Assembly: GCA_032821775.1 (NCBI GenBank)
Contig: JAVLRN010000018.1
Coordinates: forward strand, 62,001 to 126,000
Source: Sanguinoderma infundibulare
Taxonomy: Eukaryota; Basidiomycota; Agaricomycetes; Polyporales; Polyporaceae
Direction of reading: 5' to 3'
DNA length: 64,000 nucleotides
Part shown: positions 44,680 through 55,569 of the stretch, in pieces
Layout of the letters: every line of letters starts with the position of its first letter
Numbering within the stretch: position 1 is the first letter of the stretch
The notes under the pieces: generated by a model
Told to the model about the DNA's origin: nothing
Databases searched by the model: none
What the model saw: the letters and a program-made list of their open reading frames with translations, nothing else
Translations under genes and position numbers: made by a program

Positions 44680-47600
44680 ATGTCCGACGATCTTACGGCT
44701 CTCGCGTCTCAACAAGCCGAAGCTGCAGTAGAAGCAAGTCAAAGCTACAAACCCTCCGAGGCGGAAGAGACCTACAACCACTTCAGTACGGCTCTCCAGA
44801 CTACCCTCGTTGTACGCAACTCATTTGTCTGTCTGACAGGCGATGTGGTCTTCGGTCGAGTGGTACCGATATTGCAGAGCGACGCTGCTAAGGACGCCGC
44901 TGCGTTCGCCATGTCTGAAGCTGAGCATTTCAAGCAGCGCTGTCACGCGTTGCGCACCCTTCTGGGCGGGATCGCGGCCATCCATCCGTTTATAGGAGGC
45001 AAGTTTCGTGTTCATGCGACAGGATCTCATTATCGCTGACCTGAAGTTCCCGTATCCAGTCGCCGTGAAGGCCTTCGACGCGTGCATAGTGCTCGAACTG
45101 ACACGGCGCGAGAACGACGCGAAGGCGCTGACGTTGTTGGGCACCATGACGTGCATGATGGAGACGCTTGGAATGTCAGTGGCGCCGATTCTGTGATTAA
45201 TTTTGTCGACGTTCGCTTACCCGCCGTCAGGTTGAAGGGCGTAGAGGCGGGTGAAATCGCCGAACCCGCTCAGAAGAAGCTGGAGGCGCGGATGTCCAAG
45301 GTCCACTCGTCCATCATCAAGTGCGGCAAAGTCTGTGACAGCTACCACAAGCGAAACCTCCTCGGTATGTGCCACACCGGTTTCCGAGGAAGCTGAGCCG
45401 TTTGCTGACCCGCCGATGGATATACAGTGAAGGTAATCCTGTGCTTGAAGTGGCAAGAGAAGTTCACGCAGGTCGCAAGAGAGTTCGCCGAACACCAGGA
45501 GGCGCTGCGGGACTTGCTCCAGATCCACGCGGCTTTGAGCATTGTCGATTTGAGGAAGCTCATCCTCGATCTTCCGAAACAGATAAACCAGAGCTTCTTT
45601 CAGATGACGTTCGAGAAGCACCTCTCCGCTACGGAACGACAGCTCCATATGGTATCCAAAGGACGCGCGAACGATGACCCCGCCCTTCTCCAGGATCTGA
45701 TCAGGAAGTCTGCCGACGTGAGAGCGGCTGCGCGCGGACCCGCCATCGACGAAGACATGCCTCCGATGGAAGAGCTGGAGAAGGAGGTGAAAGGCGGTGT
45801 AGATCGACTCATTGACGACAACACCATCTTCGAAACGAAGTTCTCGGTCGTCTTGGACAACCTCAATAGTATGATGCAACTTATCAACATCGCGCAAGAG
45901 AATAGCAAGGAGATCGTCGACAACGTAAGTACTCTCTCTCTCTCTCCAAGGGCGGCGATCGAACAGAGCCTTGATTTTCGTCACAGGATATGAAAGTGGT
46001 CTGGAGGCGGCATGTGGGTTCAATTAAACACGCTTGTTCTGTACACGACTGACTTTGGGGCAGGACTGGCGAGGCCACGTCGAGGCGAGACATCTCGCCG
46101 TAGCGCTTTACCATCATTTCCACCACCGCGAGCGCCCTCCGACTGGTTCCACCGACGCCAACGCTGGCGTTGACGTTGACGCAAGAAATGATGATGAAGC
46201 CGACGATTCAGAAACACGCACGAACTCAACACCTGACCCGGGTGTGCTGCCAATTTCTGATGCCGATTCGTGGACGTTGCAATACATCACCGTCCATCAG
46301 CAGTCGCTCGTCGAAGCCCTCGACGACGACCTGTCGGCGTACGTCACCACTGCTGAAATCAACAGGTTCACTGCATTGTGCCCGCTCGACTGGAGGTGAT
46401 TGACCGTTCGATATGGCGCTGCGCGTTTTTGCTGATGTCGGTTTCACCACCAGACTCCCGCACTGGATCGCATACTGGACAGTCGGTACGCATTGCGCAC
46501 ATCTTCCGCCTCCCCGGATGCCTGACTCGGTGCTGCTTTGTCAGGCTTCGAGCTTACAGTGCGATGGTACTACCGTCGAATCCGGCGGCTCTATCTCGAT
46601 CTCGCGGAAGCGGCGAGCAACGCTTTACCTTGGAACCGAGAAGCCATCAACACCTTCATCACCAACCCGGAAATACGCTGGATCGAGGACTTGCTCTCCG
46701 GATTCCACAACGCGGAGCATCACAACCTCGACTGGGACTCTGACCGCAATCTGTCGATGTTCAAGAACTACGTTGTGGCCTCAGAGACCCTCCTGGGACA
46801 GAAGCTTCGGGCGATGAACTATCGTATCGAGGAAGAGCATGCCCTGACGCTGGTATCGGGAGGAGCACGAACGGAGACCGTAGGTTCATTCACATGTCAT
46901 CCGATACGTTCCAGAGCTTAGCGGAAACCGACTGCAGTTCTTGCTCCCCATGGCCTTCCTCCTGTTGCGAAGGAGTTTGACGGTCATCCAAACGTCCGAA
47001 AGCAGCATTTTGAGTCAGAAGGAGCTTTCGATCGTCCAAGGGGCCCTCTCATCTCTTCGCGATGTCGTTCACCACCGTATTCGGTCCTTGCAAAGTAAGC
47101 CTCATACTTAGGCGATTCGCTTCCTGTGATGTTAACCGTGCTTGTCCTAGATACCTTCAAGTACCGTGCTTTGAATGCGAAAGAACAGCTCGGGCATTAC
47201 TTTTTCGGCCTGGTAGGTGTTCTTCCCCTCGCGTCGCGAATTGTTCTGGTGTACCGACGACTTTCAGTATTCCCACGTCCTAGCGAAACCCGAGATTGGG
47301 CCGTACTGGCTGTGTCCACTCGGAGCAGATGCCGCATCTTCGTCCGACGTGCAGTATACCGAGAATTTGCGCCCTCACCCGGTGGTCGGAAACGAAGCTC
47401 CCAAGCCGGACGTCATCCTCAAAGGCAATCTCCCGACGCTCCAGCCTCACTCCCAGTCTAATGTATCGTTGCCCGGGTTGATCGGCCACTGGAAAGGCCA
47501 CTTCTCGCTAGGCGACAGAAACGATGGAAAGCAGTTGGACAGCACCTTCACCATATTCCAGGCATCTAGGAGCTCCTTCACCGGATCTGGCACGGACGCA

Positions 47601-49430
47601 CTTGGGGCGTTCATCGTCTGCGGTGACCATCAAGAGAGAAGACGGTACACGTTCACGAAGCAGTACTTGGTGACGCTTGCCAAGGACGATGAGCCTTGGC
47701 AATGGAAAGGCTCGATCGAGATCAAGGCATCTGGCAACCGGCTCACGGGATCTTGGAGCGCGGATTTCATGCCAGGCGAGCGACCGCAAGACGAGTCCGC
47801 CGTAGCTACCCTTGGCGATCGAGACACAAGGTGCGTCGCATGCATCTTGCGATAGACCAAACTGATTTCGCTGAACTCGGGCGTTATATGAATGTCAGGA
47901 ACGACCACGCATCCTCCACACCAGTCCAGACGTGTAGCGGCACGCTGAGCTTTGAACGTCGCGAGCCCACATCGTATCCTGACGACATCACAGCTCGGGG
48001 AGAGCAACGTTCCCGGTTCTTTCTGTTGTTTCTCGAGGACCGCTGGCGATTTGGTTCCGTCACCGCGCGGGATTGGGCTGAGCTGATCAAGGATGTTCAT
48101 CCAGGGGACCTTCACCAGTGGAAGCATATCGCTGACGATGGAAATATATGTGCGGTGCGAGAGAACGCAAGTCCGATAGAAGGGGGTAATATCGTCCACT
48201 CCGAGTAAGGCCCTCCGCTCGCGTACTCTCTGGTCCTGCTGACCCGAACTTCGGTTCATGTCGGTCTCAGGGACGCCAAATGCGGCATATGCAATGTCCG
48301 AATCATGCACGCGCGTATGATATGCACAGTGTGCTCGGACAAGAAAGCCTATCCTGACTGGTTCAGCCTGTGCTACGACTGCTTCGCCGAAGGGAAGGAG
48401 AAGATCGGCGACGGCAAGGTTCACGCCGCAAACCACAGCGTCGTCCAGTGGCGCTTGGTGCGCGCGCCGTCGTACGTGCATCCCTACATGTCCGAGGCGA
48501 AGAAGGTTCGCATATGCGCCGACGAGGCGGTCGCGAGGGTGGGAACAGGACAGGTCGTCGCCGACAACGACATGTCACTCGACATCTTTGCGCTGTCCTC
48601 CGATCGCTTTCGCTGCATCGAGTGCAAGTGGCCTGTTATGTCGCGCCCGTACTGGTGCTGCATCGACTGCGAAAGGCCCACTCTAGCGGGTCGCGAAGGT
48701 GCGCCACCCTCCGCAACCGATACACGTGAGTTCTGCGACGCGTCCTCGTAAATGTATGCCAGACACTGATCGATTTCCCAGTCGCACCGCTGCTATGCTA
48801 CGCGTGCAATGAGCGCATTCAGCGCGAGCAGCCTTGGTTGTACCAGCGTCGGGCCAACGCTCGCTACGCGCAACGGGTCCACCATTGGTCTCACACGCTG
48901 GTTTCCGTGCCGGTGGGCTGGGACGAATCGGAGGCGGCGTACAGCGCGGACGAACGCCTGGCGCGGCTCGAGAACGAGGTCAAGACGCTGAGGCTGAACA
49001 TGGACAATCGCTTGACCAACATGGAGGGCCATCTGTCGGGGAGCCGGTCCCCAGTCGCACCGATTCAGAGTCCTCCGCCGACGGATGCAGGATCACAGAC
49101 TGCGTCGTCCACGCTTCGATCGGGCGCAGCGACGCCGGAGAAGCCGCCAGCGGATCCACTACCCCCTCGACCGACGCCGTTCGTTCCTCAAGTGTCAGGG
49201 AGTATGCCTTTGCCTCCGCCAGCAGCGAGTGCTCCCCCTCCTGTCGGCACCTCTGTCATCAAGGCCGAAATCTCAGAGAAACCTTCGGGGCCTCCCGTGG
49301 AAAAAGGAGCATCGTCTTCCATGCTTCTTCTGGACAACTCGACGTCTTTGTCGCCTGGAGAGCCCACGGCTCACGTCCGCCGTCCCACCAAGTCTATACG
49401 CGCATGGCTTCCCTGCTGTACAGTAATGTG
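44680..49430 (+). CDS. Large ZZ-type zinc-finger protein, multi-exon
   Basis: About 14 exons, from MSDDLTALASQQAEAAVEAS (44680) to IRAWLPCCTVM (49430). Early exons: 44680-44812, 44879-44998, then a GC-AG intron (44999-45059), giving HPFIGVAVKAFDACIVLELT across the junction. Helical segments follow (LKWQEKFTQVAREFAEHQEA, DDPALLQDLIRKSADVRA). The middle carries LPHWIAYWTV and FELTVRWYYRRIRRLYLDLA; a beta-rich part (LIGHWKGHFSLGDRNDGKQL) spans 47.2-48.2 kb. The C-terminal third has Cys pairs of ZZ type (CGICNVRIMHARMICTVC with FSLCYDCF, then CIECKW and CCIDCE), a coiled coil (ERLARLENEVKTLRLNMDNR) and a Pro/Ser-rich tail. This resembles large cytoplasmic proteins common in Agaricomycetes whose function is unknown. 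Several exon joints between 45.92 and 47.25 kb are unsure. Confidence 0.65.
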
Positions 49431-49822
49431 ATCCCCCAGCGTCGTGCTCTCATCGAACACGACACCTATTTACCGTGCGCGCATATGTGTGTCTGCTTGT
49501 ATCCTTCGTCGATATGATGACAGTTTTAGGCGGCCCAATATCAAGATCATCGCCCTTCCACGTCCGCACATATTTCCCCTATGCCCAGTCTCCGGACCCG
49601 ATCGAATATAACAGTACGTTGCTAGTAAAGTGATAATGGACCTCCCTGTGATTTTACTATGCCACCATATCATCACCTCAGCTTTGCGGCTCTCTTCCAC
49701 TCCAACAGCACGAAAAAGAAAGGCCGAGCAAGGCTCGGACGGAACAAGTCTACGTGCAGAATCAGCCGCAGCCCTCACCTCTGCATTTCTTCAAGTAAAA
49801 TACGTATATCAGAGAAGGATTC
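49431..49822. other. Flank before the right inverted-repeat arm
   Basis: 3' flank of the ZZ-protein gene. No gene seen. Similarity to the left arm begins near 49823. Confidence 0.4.
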
Positions 49823-50215
49823 GTAAAGTACTCGCGCTAGCCGCGCACAGTCCTCCCATTTGGAATCCATCGCGCGCCGCATTCGCGGGACCAGTTCGTC
49901 ATTGAGTTCCATGGTATCGAAGCCTAAGTAGCACGCAATCAGGTTTGTTGAACATCCTGGCAATTCGAGAGAGACAACCGTCGCGATACTCACCGAGCAC
50001 GACGGTGCTGCCAGTGTATCCGCGGTCTGGACTGGTAGGGCACTTCGGACACGTGACCGCATGCGATCTCGCGTCCGATTGGTCGAATTTCTCAGGTTCC
50101 TTTTCCTCTTCGTCCTTTTCGTCCTCTTATCCTGTACTATCACAAGTATGGGTGTCCAATATACGGTTTCTACCCAAAGGAGTACGTACTTGCTGTCAGC
50201 TAGGCATCGCATCAT
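49775..50215 (-). pseudogene. Unknown fragment, right arm
   Basis: Counterpart of 20.10-20.50 kb. The second-exon part is well kept (PGCSTNLIACYLGFDTMELN, VPRMRRAMDSKWEDCARLAR) and extends to VLYESFSDIRILLEEMQR, beyond where the left copy diverges. Most of the first exon (about 100 bp) is deleted. Family unknown. Confidence 0.35.
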
Positions 50216-50259
50216 AACTGAATGGACAATTAGAGTCGACGCAGCGCGCGTCGTCGTTT

Positions 50260-51500
50260 AACAATCGCGACGACGCCAACCCCCCGAAATGCTGTACGCA
50301 ATCCTCTTCCATGTCTGACAAGATGAATTCACGTTCCAAGATCTCGGAATCAAATACATGTTTCCTCTCCGCGACGTCGACCCTTCTTCCCCTTCCTCCA
50401 ACAAAAGTCTATCCTTGTCAGGCGGCGGTCTCGCGGCGGGCGAGTACGGCTATGGGTCAAGAAAGACGAGCGGCGCGGAGCTGTCCGGGGTCATCGACTC
50501 CTGGTTCATAGTTATGCTGGGACCTGCTTCCCGTTTTTCCATGTGCGGCGCCGGGAAGGCATCCATGTACAGGTGTCATCGTTCAGGCGGAGCAAACGGT
50601 CCCCTCGTGGGCGGATGCTTCTGGAGCTCTTTGGCCCAACGTACATCGTGTTTCTCTCAGGTTCATGGTGTATCTCGGTGAGTCCTTTCTCACACGGCAT
50701 CCGAAACGACCAGGATGAGCACTCGAGTCCCCTCCTCGGCGTCCTCGTATCGACCTCCGCGAGCGTCGCCCAGCACATCTCTTGGACTGCCGACTGCCAG
50801 ACGACTTGCCTAGATGACGAGCGCGACACTCTCCCTGAGATACTCGATACCGTCCATCTATCTCTGATCTACGGCGAAGGCGATTGCCCATTTCTCCGCT
50901 TGCAAGAGGAAATTCTCGAGCAGACGGACCACATTTCCTGCTGGGTGAGTTCATCCCCTACAGACCCACAAACTCGAACCTTTCCTCCATTTGACCTTCG
51001 CTTCAGGGCCCCGCGCACCGCTAGAGCAGGGGGAACATGCTCGCGTGCCATGGACGTCCCCAAGTTCCGATCACCACCGCAATATTCGGGGGTCGCATTC
51101 GGTCACTATTCGTTATCATCGTCCTGGAGTCACGCCGACCGCCGCCGATCGGAATCATCTGTGCTGGCCCGGAGACTTCGCATCGGCGACTTCAAGTTAA
51201 AGGGGGTCTTGTCAGCATCGCTGGATCCCCGGCACAGCCCGTAATCGTGCGTCCCGTCATCGTCGCTCAGCGTTGCGGGTGCGTTCCAGCGCCGACGTGC
51301 GTCGTGAACATGAACGACGAGAACGTATTCCCGATGGCGGCGACCGGGCTCACCAAGGGCGCGCAACACGCCGAGATGCATCCGAGCGCTGTCGACCAGA
51401 GCGACCCGAGCAAGTATGTAGGAATTTCCTTCAACTTGTTTTGTTCGGGCTCACCCGCACAAGTGTTCTGGTGGAGCACTGTATGTGTAAGACACACCTA
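50260..51500 (+). pseudogene. Decayed HET-domain gene, right arm
   Basis: Recognisable HET motifs: VSSFRRSKRSPRGRMLLELF then GPTYIVFLSGSWC (about 50.57-50.67 kb), and after a probable intron SVAQHISWTADCQTTCLDDE and SLIYGEGDCPFLRLQEEILE (50.76-50.93 kb). These equal the family blocks around WTLQELLAP, SWAARRxTTRVEDxAY and YGEGxxAFxRLQEEI, but key residues are lost (the conserved Trp before TLQEL, and Gly-Ile-Phe). The rear part (51.03-51.25 kb) matches the fragments at 0-0.32 and 3.65-3.93 kb. Upstream motif 1 is not found. No product is expected. Confidence 0.7.
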
Positions 51501-52620
51501 AGCACCGCACCCGCACGTCCCCGGTCATATGCCCAGTTCGCTGGTATGTCCATTCTTTTCCCTACAGGCAGCCCTAGCCCCCGTATATTGTTATCAGAAA
51601 TGCGCAAATATCGGACGCTGTGGCAGTGTCCCTCGCGACACTGGTGTTCGGACATGAGTGCTTACGATACATCGACTTGTTAGATTTCCCTACATCGACA
51701 CGGACCCTTTCTCCCTTTCGGACTCTTTGTTTCGTGTTCGGACGATGCTGACGATCCCGTAGAATATAGCTTGGACGCGATACGAGCACGCCGGCTTGAG
51801 ATAGCCGGATTACATTCTTATGTATCCATATCTGTACATTCCGCGCTGTCTCGGACGTCTCATCTGGGTTCGCCGCTTGGGCCCCAGGATCTGTTCTCTC
51901 TCTCTTCCCAGTCTCCTCTCAGACAGGCTCTCGTTCACATAGTCTATACATCTGGCTTCTCGGACGGTTCTCACTGGCACAGGCTCGCATATTGATTCCA
52001 CAGGCTCTCCACAGGCTTTCTCTCGGCTTTTCTCAGCTATCTGTGGTCCTGACATGTTCTCGACAAGGAGACGAGGCCGTTTTTATCTCCTTCGACAACG
52101 GTCTGCCGCCATCCGTGCTGGGCCGAGTCTTTACATCCGCAACAGTCGCCCCGTACAATCACCCATGATGCGCCCTTCCCAGCTCGATCCGCTGAACGGT
52201 TCTATTCGTCTGCCTCTCTGCCATATCATATCCCATCGATCGCTACGCACGAACCACCACGCGCGTACGGAACCAGAAGGGACACTGCCCGCCGACAGAA
52301 CCCTACTACAGGTACGTGCATGCAAATATTCATGCTACTATCCATACTCATACCGTGGACTTGTACCGATGCAGGCGATCGTTCCCGCGTTGTACAAGCT
52401 CGTTGGCTATGTCATGTGGAAGTGGACTCAGTTTCCGCGTGGTAATGTGTCGAGGAGCTTCAGCTTCCTGGGCGCGGCTGGTCCAGAAGCTGTACATGGT
52501 AAACTGATCGCCCCCGGACTTGAAAATAACAGGCGTGACGGTGTGTGGCTCCGCCCTTGTGTCCTTCCACAGGTGGCGGCAGAATGAACTCTCCATGTGG
52601 TTTCGACACAGCTGAAGTAG
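51501..52620 (+). other. Unidentified segment between HET relic and F-box copy C
   Basis: Partly shared with the left arm (FAGMSILFP, LYIRNSRPVQSPMMRP, PRGNVSRSFSFLGAAGPEAV with VHGKLIAPGLEN at 52.43-52.54 kb). Open stretches and a possible exon at 52.32-52.59 kb exist, but I cannot name a family or join exons. The piece 51.61-52.10 kb is absent on the left and contains short CCACAGGCT-type repeats. Confidence 0.3.
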
Positions 52621-52898
52621 AAATGCGGTCGGTCAGGAGTCTATGAATTCATGTCGCGAGACTGGCTTGAGGGTTCAAGGTATTTTTGAGTTCAGTCTAG
52701 TGTGGACTCGGGCGTCCGAAGCGTTGTAGACGGCTGGCAGATACCGCGCCTTCGGACCCTCGGGGCTACTGCGGCTCAAAGACTATATCTCACCGACCAC
52801 ACTGCATTGGCCGCGTGTACTCCTCCTGCCTTTCCCTCCTCCCATTCCGCACATGAGTTGCCTTGGCTCTCGTCCTCCCATTCCGCACTCTACTCGCT

Positions 52899-54300
52899 AT
52901 GCCCCCCGCTCTCCCCTGGGAAGTCATCGAAACGGTCATTGGCCATTTATACGACAATCGCCGGGCCCTGTACAGCTTTTCCCTCACATGTCGCGAACTC
53001 CGTCCTCGTAGTCTCTGTCTTCTCGTTGCCTACGTCAGGATCACCTCCACAGATGATATCTTCAGTCTTTGCGACTTCCTCCGGGCCAAACCCCACTTCG
53101 CACCCCTCGTTCGGACGATAGCCATGTATCCGACTGACTTGGTGCCTTCCCTCCCTCTCAAAATGCTTCCCAACCTGATAAAAGTCGAATTCACTCCCAC
53201 GAGTGATCGCTATGCCCGCGTGAGGCGTTGGCCTCACGGGAGAGGTTCGTTCGAGGGTGTAGACAGGTTACGAGTCCGTCTCGATTGAACGCTAGGTTTG
53301 TCGTAGTACAGGGAGGGAGTCTTATATACTACGTTTTGGGGTTGGGCTCGATATGGTAAGGACAGATGGAAGGTCGGGATGAGTCATCTTCGGGAGCAGA
53401 GTAACTAAAAGAGGAAAATGGTGGCGCGCCGCCCGCGCTACACCGCGGCTCCATTCTGCACCGGTCCGGTCTCAGTCGTGTATCTGGAACCCACATCCAG
53501 ACCCTGCAATTCGTCCGCGTTACTTTTGCCACAGATCTGGAGTTCATTCACCTCCTTGCGGCATTTCCACGCACCAAAGAACTCTTCTGCAAGTCTCTGC
53601 GCATCATAAAAAATGTTGGCCCGCATCTGGTAGTGGCGGGACAACGCGCGTCGAGACGGCTACAGCTGATGACACTCGGTGTAAGGACCATCCACCATGT
53701 CTCCAGGAAAATCACTGACTTGGACCTCCTCATTTCAGATAGACGAAAAGGTGGACAACACGGCAGGCGCGTTCCTATTAGAGTTGGGTAAATCCACGGT
53801 GGAGACTCTGTCCGTGGTTGTGGGAGGAAATAACAGGCGTGAGTCCACAACTGCTTTACATCTGGCTGTAGCGGTCTATTCATATCATACTTACTCCCAT
53901 CAACCTGCTCAGAGCAATGGCATTCACTTCCACAACCAAACGAATGGGCTCAACTCTGCTTCCTGACCCTGAAACTATGGTTCCACACCGACGACATCAT
54001 GAAGGCCGTCGAGTGCCTGAGTGTTATCGATTCTCGAACCTTGAAGAAGGTTACGGTCTCCTTCTCGTATTTCCCATGGGACGCCTATCAGAAGTTAGTC
54101 AAGAGAGACGGGATCGCGTCCAGATGCTCCGAGCTGGAACAGGAACTGCTGCATTTCCTTCAACCCGCAATAACATTCGAAACCAAGATCCATATATTTC
54201 GCAGGAATGCTTTCTGGAGTGAAGTGCTCCAAAAGCATTTCCCCGGTTTGCACAAACGAAATGCAATCATTCTCTCGTCGGACGGAGTAGGTGGGTTGTA
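52899..54300 (+). pseudogene. F-box protein gene copy C, interrupted by an insertion
   Basis: Starts MPPALPWEVIETVIGH at 52899, with F-box and FSLCDFLRAKPHFAPLVRTI as in copy A. At 53208 the paralogous sequence stops. About 242 bp of unrelated DNA follow, replacing about 39 bp, and homology resumes at 53451 (ILHRSGLSRVSGTHIQTLQF). The frame ends in the insert (RVRLD, stop). Later parts are well kept: GTAAGG donor at 53681, exon 2 from 53739 (NTAGAFLLELGKSTVETLS), exon 3 from about 53917 (CRSELEQELL-type block, HKRNAIILSSDG). The last 43-nt intron (54287-54329) would join the WD40 frame. Unless the insert is spliced out, no full F-box protein is made. Confidence 0.75.
53209..53450 (+). mobile_element. 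242-bp insertion of unknown type
   Basis: Present only in F-box copy C; copies A and B lack it, and about 39 bp of the gene are missing at the site. It starts close to a perfect hairpin (GTGAGGC, four-base loop, GCCTCAC, about 53221-53238) and contains a TATA-like stretch near 53326. There is no ORF, obvious terminal inverted repeat or target-site duplication. It could be a MITE-like element, a solo LTR fragment or filler DNA from break repair. Confidence 0.45.
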
Positions 54301-54314
54301 AATTCGCGATTACG

Positions 54315-55430
54315 ATGGTGGCAATGCAGCTCATCGGTTGTGTAGGGAACGCAACTGGTCATGACGACGGAGTGTCCTCGCTCGCTGTTTCTCCAGACAG
54401 CAAGTGGATCGCAACCGGGTCTGACGATTGTACCATCATTCTATGGAGCTCGGACGGGCAGGTCTCCCATGAATGGGTCGCTCATCTCGGACCGCTCTGG
54501 TCGCTTGCGTTCTCCCCAGATAGTCGATTTCTCGCATCTGCTGGTACGGAGGGCGAGAGGAAGGTGGCGATTTGGGACATCAGCCAGGGCGGGGCCCTCG
54601 AAGTTGCAACACTCGAGGGCCACTCGACCTGTGCGTGGTCGCCTGACGGGACCACGATCGCCTTCGCATGCGACGACACTGGCGATCAGGCTAGCGTATC
54701 GGATTCAAAACCCAGCCATGCCGTGTGCCTGTGGGACGTCCGGACGTCCCAGCAACTCCACCTCCTCACAGGTGCTCATCACGCAATAATCCGCTTCATC
54801 TGCTTCTCTCCGGATGGACGCTGGCTTGCCTCGTGCGGGCGCGATGACCACTGTGGCGTTTGGGACATCGCATCGGGCGCGCTGCACACAGTCCTTCGCG
54901 GTCATGGCAAGGGGCACCTCTGGGCTATCGCTTTCCATCCTGACAGCACGCGCCTCGGCACCGCGTCTAAAGACAACACTGTCCGGATCTGGGATGCGCA
55001 TACAGGGCAACAGGTCTTCACGTTGAAGGGCCACTCGGATAGGGTTGTAGACGTGGCGTTTTCGCCGGATGGGGCGCTGGTGCTATCCGCGTCGGAGGAC
55101 GGGACGGTGAAGATCTGGGATTCGCACAGCGGTGCGATGCTCTTATCGCTCAGCGGGCATAGCGACGATGTTCGCGCTGCGCGCTTCTCTCCATGCGGGC
55201 GGTACATCGCGTCGGCGTCGGCTGACAAGATGGTACGACTGTGGAGGACTCGAGACGGCTCGTGCGTGGCGACGTTCCGCGAGCATAGAGGCGAGGTTAG
55301 AAACGTAGCTTTCTCCCCGGATGGGAGAACGCTGTCGTCGGGAGCGCGGGATGGAAGTGTTTTCATCCGGCGTCTCTGTGATGTCATTTCTGAGGACGGT
55401 TGCTCGTGGGATACGACTATAGCGAAGTAG
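54315..55430 (+). CDS. WD40-repeat protein copy C (open frame)
   Basis: Open for 371 residues from the ATG at 54315. Eight WD40 repeats: DDGVSSLAVSPDSKWIATGS, LGPLWSLAFSPDSRFLASAG, a long third repeat with AVCLWDVRTS, IIRFICFSPDGRWLASCG, LWAIAFHPDSTRLGTASK, VVDVAFSPDGALVLSASE, VRAARFSPCGRYIASASA and VRNVAFSPDGRTLSSGAR. It lacks a domain for catalysis; such propellers bind other proteins. The gene is convergent with the HET gene, with 140 bp between stops. It may be the last exon of the F-box gene upstream: splicing 54287-54329 (GTAGGT...ATGCAG) keeps the frame and replaces the F-box stop. It is the only copy of the A/C pair with a complete WD40 frame. Confidence 0.8.
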   Translation: MVAMQLIGCVGNATGHDDGVSSLAVSPDSKWIATGSDDCTIILWSSDGQVSHEWVAHLGPLWSLAFSPDSRFLASAGTEGERKVAIWDISQGGALEVATLEGHSTCAWSPDGTTIAFACDDTGDQASVSDSKPSHAVCLWDVRTSQQLHLLTGAHHAIIRFICFSPDGRWLASCGRDDHCGVWDIASGALHTVLRGHGKGHLWAIAFHPDSTRLGTASKDNTVRIWDAHTGQQVFTLKGHSDRVVDVAFSPDGALVLSASEDGTVKIWDSHSGAMLLSLSGHSDDVRAARFSPCGRYIASASADKMVRLWRTRDGSCVATFREHRGEVRNVAFSPDGRTLSSGARDGSVFIRRLCDVISEDGCSWDTTIAK

Positions 55431-55569
55431 AGTCGGTATTTTACAAGGATACATATTTCTTTGAATACATGATGTCTGGACGATGTCGACTGTCGATACA
55501 CCACTACTTGTTCAAGTTCAAGGGCTGAGACAATATGCTACGTAGGCCGAAACCAATACATCGGTTAGG

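Noticed and set aside
51300..51420. A deaminase-like HAE motif (GAQHAEM) in the right arm
   Set aside because: No PCxxC partner motif or other deaminase block follows. The stretch belongs to the decayed HET gene.
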